Below are positions 59,501 through 64,000 of a stretch of 64,000 nucleotides of DNA, one piece after another. The notes under the pieces were generated by a model, which saw nothing but the letters and a program-made list of their open reading frames with translations, had not been told where the DNA came from and ran no database searches. The stretch is from Mytilus trossulus (lineage: Eukaryota; Mollusca; Bivalvia; Mytilida; Mytilidae), in NCBI RefSeq assembly GCF_036588685.1, contig NC_086375.1, positions 10,657,916-10,721,915 on the forward strand. Reading direction: 5' to 3'. Made by a program: the position numbers and the translations under genes. Every line of letters begins with the position of its first letter. Position 1 is the stretch's first letter.

Positions 59501-60394
59501 ATAATAGGTTTGTTTGCCCAAACGCTACCTACCCAGAAAAAAGCTGCCTACTCAAATTCTTTTATTGTCCTGATTTGAAGAAGTTTTTTTTTAATCAAAT
59601 AGGCATGAAGACTAATATACATCTGATACTTAAATTTGTTTATTTGAAGAAAAAAAAAAAGAAAAAGCCTACCTACCTACCCACTGCTTCTACTTTTGGG
59701 TAGGGTTTGGGCAAATCAAAATATTTTTAAGTGTGGCCTTATGCACATATTTTTTTTTTCTTCACATTTATTAAATAATAGATGAATAGATGAGCAAAAC
59801 AAGATAAAATGTGTTTTGCAGCAAAATCTTAGTACATTAAGCATTGTAAAGAGAGAATAAAAAAAAGCACATTAATTACCTTATCTCAAATAACAATTGT
59901 TCAATAAAGTGAAAATTCTTCATTTTACAGCATTTAAGTCAATTGTGTAGCAGTTTATTACAGGTGAATAAGAAATAAATGAAACTGTGACACATAAATT
60001 TTAATGTTACATCACTTTGTAATAAAACCACAAAATTTTAATGTGTTTGTAGTATCTTAATATTAATAAAACCAAATCTTTTATTACTTCAAAATGTCAA
60101 TAAATACATGAAATACAATCAAATCAACTTTACGCTGAAAATAAATTTTGTTCATTCATTCAATTTCTAATCGGAACGCATGTACACATTTTTTTGATAA
60201 GTTGGTTATAGTTGTAAAGAAATATTTAAATTGGTTCACCTTGACCAAATCAATACATGTAAATACAGTAGATTATAGATAATATTAAAGGACGAATATT
60301 CACCTAGTTCACCCTGATTGACATCGAACCTTGAGGCACTATCGAGTGTATCCACGAAAAAGTTTGGCTTTAGTCGATACGTCGCAGAAATCTC
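40805..60394 (-). CDS. Classical calpain (calcium-dependent cysteine protease, CAPN-A/CAPN9-like), 5'-incomplete gene model
   Basis: Calpains are cytosolic Ca2+-activated proteases. Sixteen exons were placed, 5' to 3': 60394-60304, 58687-58426, 57877-57697, 56043-55963, 55337-55237, 54506-54429, 53716-53559, 52872-52712, 51657-51374, 50539-50431, 49041-48984, 46189-46121, 45645-45567, 44840-44724, 41430-41378 and 40831-40805. Together they encode about 635 residues. All catalytic residues are visible: Cys in GDCW, His in GHAYSV, Asn in RNPWG. A C2-like domain (exons 6-9), an acidic linker (exon 10) and a penta-EF-hand domain (exons 11-16) follow. Phases agree at every junction except exon 11 to 12, where an exon of length 3n+2 (most likely the helix before EF-hand 2) is missing from my model. 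The N-terminal exon(s) before [13 protein letters not shown] must lie beyond 60.4 kb. Confidence 0.9.
41378..41430 (-). CDS. Calpain exon: EF-hand 5, degenerate loop
   Basis: The 53-bp exon lies between AAATTTCAG and a perfect GTAAGT donor. It encodes [17 protein letters not shown], which fits the last PEF EF-hand (D-x-D-x-S-G-x-I-x-L), but Ca2+ ligands are replaced (N-M-K), as is usual for this dimerising EF-hand. Intron phases agree on both sides. Confidence 0.75.
41760..41949 (+). repeat. Mollusc ~170-bp repeat unit, left of the nested element
   Basis: GTATGTCCTTATTATCT, then GAGTTGCGATGACAAACTG and GTAGTACATTAAAGTAAA, match the units at 44171-44475. The element at 41950-44170 was inserted between units. 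Confidence 0.6.
41950..44170 (+). mobile_element. Element with TATACGACCGCA inverted repeats and internal tandem units, copy 2
   Basis: The first 450 bp are nearly identical to copy 1 (21790-), and both edges correspond. It is about 240 bp longer because one block with GACCCCGAGTTGAACAACTTG is duplicated in tandem (about 42850-43095 and 43096-43365). It lies in the last large calpain intron and in the repeat array at 41760-44475. The rejoined host sequence reads AAAGTAAA and TAAGCTC, with no duplicated bases. Confidence 0.8.
44171..44590 (+). repeat. Mollusc ~170-bp repeat units and (GACG/GACA)n tail
   Basis: Two units containing AAGGGGCGTAACTC and TTGTGTGGTTTGAGAGGAG lie about 170 bp apart. 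They are followed by a GACGGACGGACAGACTGACA simple repeat (44485-44545) and the tip ACCCTCCGCAACTCGTTGCG. An open frame on the - strand here is a repeat artefact. Confidence 0.65.
44724..44840 (-). CDS. Calpain exon: EF-hand 4 region, [14 protein letters not shown]
   Basis: The 117-bp exon lies between TTTTTCCAG and A|GTAAGT. It encodes [16 protein letters not shown] and [18 protein letters not shown], matching the family pattern LDFDSFLCCLVRLETMF. Confidence 0.9.
44990..45372 (+). repeat. SINE-like dispersed repeat with long 5' part
   Basis: It ends like the 330-513 repeat (GTGACCTATAGTTGTCAAC...GAGAGTTGTCTCATTG). Before that it has ATGTTCTCAGGCAATTGGGG and CTTTTATAACTTACTATAC. It lies between calpain exons, in an intron. 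Confidence 0.55.
45567..45645 (-). CDS. Calpain exon: EF-hand 3, [22 protein letters not shown]
   Basis: The 79-bp exon encodes an EF loop with D-T-D-N-I-G-S, which keeps the main Ca2+-binding positions, and [10 protein letters not shown], the usual exiting helix. It follows the previous exon in frame and has donor G|GTAAAA. Confidence 0.9.
46121..46189 (-). CDS. Calpain exon: EF-hand 2, [21 protein letters not shown]
   Basis: The 69-bp, phase-0 exon lies between TTATTCAG and donor AAG|GTAGGT. G-K-I-G-Y-x-E-F-x-x-L-W is the exiting half of the second PEF EF-hand. Confidence 0.88.
46611..46737 (-). repeat. SINE-like dispersed repeat, reverse
   Basis: Its reverse complement reads TGCGGTATGGGCTTTGCTCA, then TGAAGGCCGTATGGTGACC and GTCTCATTGGCAATCATGCC. 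It is a close relative of the 330-513 and 13067-13207 copies. Confidence 0.7.
46798..46860. promoter_or_regulatory. Cluster of three TGACGTCA (CRE) palindromes
   Basis: Perfect 8-bp CRE sites lie at 46798-46805, 46818-46825 and 46853-46860. The last two belong to a 35-bp tandem repeat with ACGAA(C/T)GTCAAGTTTT. They sit in a calpain intron. CREB/ATF binding is possible, but so is a mere short repeat. Confidence 0.45.
46861..48983. other. Calpain intron DNA; missing exon expected here
   Basis: A short exon of length 3n+2 for the helix before EF-hand 2 should lie between 46190 and 48983 on the - strand. None was convincing. The piece near 48840-48950 (GGGGGGCATTCTTTGGC...) is a low-copy GC-rich repeat. 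Confidence 0.4.
48984..49041 (-). CDS. Calpain exon: EF-hand 1, [19 protein letters not shown]
   Basis: The 58-bp exon between TTTGTAG and G|GTAATT encodes 19 residues matching the EF-1 motif D-M-E-V-x-x-x-E-L-Q-x-x-L-N of calpain PEF domains. It ends one base into a Gly codon. The next recognised exon begins in phase 0, so a 3n+2 exon is missing between them. Confidence 0.88.
49042..50430. other. Calpain intron DNA
   Basis: A fragment of the CCCCATTTCCATTCTCAATT repeat end lies near 49730. No other feature was recognised. Confidence 0.35.
50431..50539 (-). CDS. Calpain exon: acidic linker and start of penta-EF-hand domain
   Basis: The 109-bp exon lies between TTTCAG and donor GAG|GTAAGT. 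It encodes [14 protein letters not shown], a linker like those joining domains III and IV, and then [15 protein letters not shown], the first PEF helix. Confidence 0.92.
51040..51297 (+). repeat. SINE-like dispersed repeat (GGCTCCGTGTTGAAG type)
   Basis: TTGTCATTTGTTTATGTGG, GACTGTTGGTTTTCC and GGCTCCGTGTTGAAGACC follow each other, then TTGGATGGAGAGTTGTC. The same series occurs at 56220-56505. It starts right next to the 3' side of a calpain exon. Confidence 0.65.
51374..51657 (-). CDS. Calpain exon: C2-like domain, second part (3' boundary uncertain)
   Basis: The exon starts after TTTGTTTCAG and encodes [14 protein letters not shown], then [13 protein letters not shown] and [13 protein letters not shown], all domain-III motifs. 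The frame stays open to 51292. The next exon requires two leftover bases here. The weak donor AA|GTTGGT at 51373 fits the phase; CT|GTGTGT further on also fits. A short unseen exon in between is possible. Confidence 0.75.
51774..52390. mobile_element. MITE with TTAA target duplication (GGGCATACGATACAGTT ends)
   Basis: The inverted-repeat tips are GGGCATACGATACAGTT at both ends. TTAA flanks both sides (51770-51773, 52391-52394), as for piggyBac or Kolobok elements. It is 617 bp, non-coding, and lies in a calpain intron. Confidence 0.85.
52712..52872 (-). CDS. Calpain exon: C2-like domain, first part
   Basis: The 161-bp exon runs from the split Asp codon and [10 protein letters not shown] to [12 protein letters not shown] and IGFFVY are standard calpain domain-III motifs. 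The acidic loop SDRDEDGD, typical of the Ca2+- and lipid-sensing face of this domain, is present. The donor is GTAAGA. Confidence 0.93.
53559..53716 (-). CDS. Calpain exon: [21 protein letters not shown]
   Basis: The 158-bp exon encodes F-x-x-F-x-x-x-F/Y-x-x-LEICNL, the link from protease core to the C2-like domain. [13 protein letters not shown], the start of that domain, follows. Donor G|GTAAGT leaves a split Asp codon. Confidence 0.93.
53775..54066 (+). repeat. Bivalve dispersed repeat (GGGGCCAGCTGAAGGACGCC family)
   Basis: CAAGTCAGGAGCCTCGTGCC, GTATGGCGTTCATTATCACTG-like sequence, GGGGCCAGCTGAAGGACGCC and GGTCGGGTTGTTGTCTCTTT follow in the usual order. The same family is reversed at 62675-62845, and parts are embedded in both long-inverted-repeat elements. 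Confidence 0.7.
54429..54506 (-). CDS. Calpain exon: [26 protein letters not shown]
   Basis: The exon is 78 bp. It encodes the W-x(n)[13 protein letters not shown] segment that closes the protease core in all classical calpains. The Trp codon of GEFW is split at donor G|GTATAA and completed by the next exon. Confidence 0.88.
54609..54881. mobile_element. MITE with TTAA target duplication (GGTGGTACC ends)
   Basis: GGTGGTACCTAACACT on the left and GGTGGTACCCAACACT on the right (complement) are inverted repeats with one mismatch. TTAA lies at 54605-54608 and 54882-54885. It is 273 bp long, in a calpain intron, and non-coding. Confidence 0.85.
55237..55337 (-). CDS. Calpain exon: catalytic Asn, RNPWG
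   Basis: The 101-bp exon encodes [22 protein letters not shown] and then [14 protein letters not shown] holds the third catalytic residue. The donor is a perfect GTAAGT. The exon ends two bases into a Lys codon completed by the next exon. Confidence 0.93.
55963..56043 (-). CDS. Calpain exon: catalytic His, GHAYSV
   Basis: The 81-bp, phase-0 exon encodes 27 residues from LPPDGRS to DLRE. It includes [13 protein letters not shown], which carries the active-site histidine. Acceptor TTTTATAG and donor G|GTAATT flank it. Confidence 0.93.
56160..56505 (+). repeat. Composite SINE-like dispersed repeat
   Basis: The first part (AATCCCGCTGCAAATGTTTGCACCTGTCC) belongs to the GGGGCCAGCTG family. From 56235 it continues as the TTGTCATTTGTTTATG...GGCTCCGTGTTGAAGGCCG type. 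Either the two families share a module or one was inserted in the other. Confidence 0.6.
56991..57135. mobile_element. Near-perfect palindromic element
   Basis: The left arm GAATGACTGTTATATTTTTT... and the right arm ...AAAAAATATTACAGTCATTT are complementary over about 65 bp each, with few mismatches. They meet at ACGCGCAT near 57060. Transcribed, it would form a long hairpin. It lies in a calpain intron. Confidence 0.7.
57697..57877 (-). CDS. Calpain exon: LYGSYEAL to LIGCGIN
   Basis: The 181-bp exon follows acceptor TTTTTCAG and ends at donor GTAAGG. It contains [22 protein letters not shown], the usual core segment between the Cys and His motifs. Its phases join both neighbours without a stop. 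Confidence 0.93.
58426..58687 (-). CDS. Calpain exon: catalytic Cys, [13 protein letters not shown]
   Basis: The exon is 262 bp, with acceptor TTTTTTCCAG and donor GTATGT. It opens with the nucleophile motif GDCW, continues through [27 protein letters not shown] and ends in [15 protein letters not shown]. All are hallmark calpain protease-core motifs. The split Gly and Lys codons match the neighbouring exons. Confidence 0.95.
58910..59035. repeat. Short direct repeat TTTCGAGCAT(G/A)ATTTTTGT(A/G)CTCAG
   Basis: Two 25-bp copies with two differences start near 58931 and 58991, about 60 bp apart, with CCAATCAAAT between them. They are in a calpain intron. Function is unknown. Confidence 0.5.
59490..59738. 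mobile_element. MITE with GGCC tips and 3-bp target duplication, copy 2
   Basis: GGCCATAATAAATAATAGGT and GGCCACACTTAAAAATATTT (complement of the right end) are imperfect inverted repeats. TTTGCCCAAACGCTACC further in is matched on the right. TTA flanks both sides (59487-59489, 59739-59741). It is related to 38012-38265 by the tips and the CCTACCTACCTACCCA core. Confidence 0.75.
60304..60394 (-). CDS. Calpain exon: start of protease core, [10 protein letters not shown]
   Basis: Acceptor TTTTTTACAG and donor G|GTGAAT bound a 91-bp exon. It encodes the segment just before the active-site Cys, including the Gln of VNQGELG that helps form the oxyanion hole. It is the most upstream exon I can recognise; the preceding FEWKRP-type exon was not seen up to 64000. 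Confidence 0.9.
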
Positions 60395-62650
60395 CTGTAA
60401 AAAACAATAAACATATTGTGGTTATTTATTAAATTTTTATAAATTTTCAAATAACTTAAATATTTTCAAAATTACTCAATACATTAAATACTTTTTGTGT
60501 GACTCAGTTTGTACATGGTACAATCACCGAGTATGTTCCAGGTACCTTACAGACAAAAACCAAAACAATTCAGAATCACCACAAATACATTTTCAAAGGG
60601 TGGAGCTGACACAAATATTTATTTGAGTTGATGAAAAATATACATAAATCTTATACCTCAAGATCTGTGTAATGTTATTAAAAACCAATCCCTGTAGTAA
60701 AATATATTCTAGAGGAAAAGAAGGTTAAGGATCATGTATTAATCAACATATGGACGATTGGTTCTGAATTCTTTGCGTAACATGTAACAGTCATTAAATT
60801 TAACTTGCTAGAAGTAACAATTGTATATACATGTATATCTTTTCAAAACCAAATCTCAATACAACATGTACAAAGCCTAATTTATTGCTGTTACAAATGT
60901 ATCTTTAACAAAAAATGAAGTGAGGCCTCCCTCATAATATAAAACCTCAAACGCAAGGAACCCATGCAAGTGCAGTTGATATGCACTACATTTTTTTAGG
61001 GGGAGGGGGTATATAGCTGCACACCATTGATATCAAATTATAACTGTTAATGTTGTAACAGGATGGTTTCCGCCTGTAAGATAGATTAGTATCATAATAC
61101 ATTGTAGCATTATCTGAAATCTCATAAATCAATTTCACATTTTTGTCCATTTGTTCGACAATTGCATTAATAAATGCACACAACACTTACTGCATTTAAA
61201 GTACACTTTACAAACATGACAAATGCACATGCAATAAATTGGTACTGAAATTAAATTAATGCACCATATACATGGACAAAGTGACCTTTTGAAAATTTAG
61301 TTTTAATCTCCATCTCAGAGAATTTAAAAAAATGTTTCATAGTGAAAAATGTTATTTTATAACATTTTTCAATAAACATACTAAACTAGGGCTTGTGTTG
61401 ATCATGTTGATTATTAAAGAACTCTGAATGAATAAAACTTACACATTTAATTATATACATAATCTTTTGTTCATATCATATCTATCAAAAACAAATGATA
61501 ACATGGTCATGGGTAAAGGAATTCTACTGTGCATACAGGACATAAATGTACATGTAACTAGGTGCATGTGCTATAATGTACAAGTATAGACAAATATATC
61601 ATTGACATACAATGTAAAGTGTATACATTTTGTCTTCAAAGTTTAATTTGAATTACAATATAAACAATGACCAAACAATTACACCAGAATCTATTGGGAA
61701 TTTAAACAATTTATCAATACGCCATACTATTTTTCTTAGGGATTTAAACAAAATTGTGTAAATTTGTAACAATTGTAGCAATCGTACAATGTTAGATCAA
61801 TGATAGTCCACTTTATGGTTGAGTGGGGATATTTCACCTTATTAATGACGACCGACTGGTTTTATGAATGATTACAAATAAAGAGATGAACTTTCTTTTA
61901 TCATGTTTATGATCCTTCTGACAAGTACATGCAACTCTATTGATGGACTTTAATAATTCAATAATCATACTGTTAAACAACAGAGTCGATTCTACTTAAA
62001 ATATTTAAAATTCTTGAAATATTTAACATGGTTTAGAAAACATTGAATGTGATGAATTATCCTAGTTTATATCTGAAAAGTAGAAAATTTAACAGTCACA
62101 TGGCTTTTCATCTTTACACATCTGCATATACATGATGTACAATTGTACATACATTATGCATGTACTTATATCATGTATATGAAGGAATTTTTTTATATCT
62201 AGATTTAATTTTTTTATAAATATCTAAATACGTATGCGCAACAATCATGACAATTACCTGATTTTTGTAGCAAAACAAAGAAGTCGGCTCATTTTTGTAA
62301 ATTTACAATGTACATGAATGTCTGTGTACAAATTGTTGTACATTGATTTGTACATCTCATCATTCACAAATTAAGATATTTTACATGCTAAAATGTAGAT
62401 GTCTTGGCTTTTGAACATTTCTAACATGGAAACATACATGTAAGGCATGTAAAGCTTATACCTTGTAGCCTTGTTTGCCATATGCTACATTTTTTTACCT
62501 GACGCATGAATACATACCAATGTAAAGCCCAAATTGGTCACTTAAATTAGCAGGCTAAAAATAGCATGTACATACCATTTATGTACAGTATTAACATATT
62601 AACAAAGATACAATGTATCTGTTATTAACATAATGTCAAAGGAATCTTTT
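60395..62650. other. Calpain intron DNA upstream of the first recognised exon
   Basis: Rich in ACATGTACAT-like strings and AT runs. I looked for the N-terminal calpain exon (FEWKRP-type motif) on the - strand and did not find it. Confidence 0.4.
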
Positions 62651-62674
62651 GGACTGTTATGAACATGTAGATAT

Positions 62675-62845
62675 AAAATTGAGAATGGAAATGTGGAATG
62701 TTTCAATGGGACAACAACCTGACCAAAGACACACGAAACACCCCAGGCCACCAATTCAAAGGATCTTCAACACAGCAAGTAAAAATCCCACCCCTGAGGC
62801 AGGCTTCAGCTGGCCCCTAAACAAAAATGTGTACTATAGTTCAGC
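62675..62845 (-). repeat. Bivalve dispersed repeat (GGGGCCAGCTGAAG family), reverse
   Basis: It contains TTCAGCTGGCCCCTAAACAAA and GAGAATGGAAATGTGGAATGT, the reverse of the 53775-54066 repeat. An open frame on the + strand across it is not a gene. Confidence 0.65.
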
Positions 62846-64000
62846 AAAACAAGGATGTCCCACTAAACATGCTTACAATAACTCTAAAACATATGAATGA
62901 ACCAATTTTTTTTAAAATATAGAAGAAAGCTTTTTATCAACCTTATACGATCGGGAGTCAAAAATACATCTAACAGGTCCTTGTACAATACATGTATATC
63001 TGTCTGTTTAACACTGATAGTTACATGTACAAAACATCCTAAAACTCCAATAACACATTTTTACACTATTTAAAATTCCTTCTAGCCTATAATCATGATA
63101 ATTGAACATGCATGTAAAAATTCATCAAAGATACCATATCATGCTTACGATTTTGTACGCCAGAGGCACGTTTCTCTTACATTATCAAATGCTAAAATTC
63201 AAAGAAATGCTTGCATCAAAACAATTGAAAGACCAAATCAAATAGTTACTATTTACCAAAACTTTCTTAAAATTATGCCAAATATTGAGGGATCTAGAAA
63301 TTTCGATAGGTGGGGACCAACTGACTACACAAGAGGGGCCTTTCCCAGTCATTCCCTTTATATTCAATAATTTTTTTCCACAAAAGGGGGAGGGGGCTTG
63401 GACCCTTCCACCTAAAATCAGCCTCTGAAGGCAACTTAGGCATTGTTTCTATAAAGATTATTATATTAAGTAAATATAATATAAAAGATATTTTTCAATC
63501 TTATTAATTTATCATGTTATTTATGATACAATGTATATGTATTATGTCTATCAGTGTTTATATAATTATCAGCAATTAATTTCTGAAAATTTATCGGTAC
63601 TACTCATACATTTGTAGAGATTTTGTTCAACACTTTTTATCTTGTTTGTATGATTACATTGCTGATGTTAATTCTATGACATGTTTCAGATTTGTAATGT
63701 TTTGACCCAAGGGCAGTACATTGTAAATGTCATTTAATAAATGCAAAAAATGGTAATTTAATTCATTTTCCCAAAAATGACATTTTGCAAAATAATCTGT
63801 ACAACTTCATGTAACCATGTGCTAACCAATAATTATAAATGCTATTGTCAGGTGATTGTTGATGAAATACATGTACATACATGTATACTTTGTATTTTAT
63901 AAACAATGCAGTCCAGCTGGACACAGGAAAGCTTTTTTATGGAAACAAGGCAGGATACCGGATCAGACCCCCTATAAAGTACATTTGTGCTTTTTGTTTT
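62846..64000. other. AT-rich DNA at the window end
   Basis: A GC-richer scrap (63300-63420, AAAAGGGGGAGGGGGCTTGG) resembles the low-copy repeats at 28590-28695. No gene was recognised. Confidence 0.3.

Noticed and set aside
62649-62900. 83-codon open frame on +
   Set aside because: It is the reverse strand of a dispersed repeat also found at 53775-54066.
1-64000. tRNA or rRNA genes
   Set aside because: No cloverleaf-compatible segment or rRNA core motif was recognised on either strand by eye; a tRNAscan run would be decisive.

Overview
This is AT-rich, intron-bearing, repeat-dense nuclear DNA from an animal. The interspersed repeats look like those I know from bivalve molluscs, so a Mytilus-like mussel is the best guess; that is recognition from memory, not a search. 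There are no bacterial operons, no rRNA and no tRNA that I could find. Gene density is low: three loci can be supported.

(1) On the + strand, 5682-12038, a two-exon gene for a 166-residue protein that looks like a sperm/ciliary microtubule inner protein (possibly SPMIP8/TEPP). Its 5.86-kb intron is full of small inverted-repeat elements. (2) On the - strand, 16968-17621 and 19504-20163, two intronless tandem genes for p24/TMED (GOLD-domain) cargo receptors. (3) On the - strand, from 60394 down to 40805, the body and 3' end of a classical calpain: protease core with Cys, His and Asn, then C2-like domain, then penta-EF-hand domain. Sixteen exons were placed by splice sites and phase. The first exon(s) lie beyond 60.4 kb, and one exon of the EF-hand region was not found.

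The rest is mostly mobile DNA. 1-850: a LINE reverse transcriptase remnant split by a short repeat. 1831-5508 and 32920-36411: two copies, in opposite orientation, of a 3.5-3.7 kb element with ~310-bp terminal inverted repeats and decayed reading frames on both strands; I could not assign its family. 6199-9380: three elements in a row in the intron whose ends are arrays of a short motif; two have perfect 9-bp target duplications. 14620-16062: a reverse-transcriptase element interrupted by a Harbinger-like MITE. 21790-23770, 41950-44170 and 27372-28500: three copies of a ~2-kb element with 13-14 bp inverted repeats, internal ~190-bp tandem units and no visible target duplication. 24541-26220: a 770-bp tandem duplication, with an inverted relative at 30650-31450, carrying RFX X-box-like palindromes. 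The calpain introns hold TTAA-type and 3-bp-type MITEs, SINE-like repeats and a palindrome.

The protein genes do not appear to work together. The most interesting material is in the transposable elements and in how they sit against genes: a long inverted repeat ends 174 bp upstream of the first gene's start codon, and the last calpain codons lie inside a tandem duplication.
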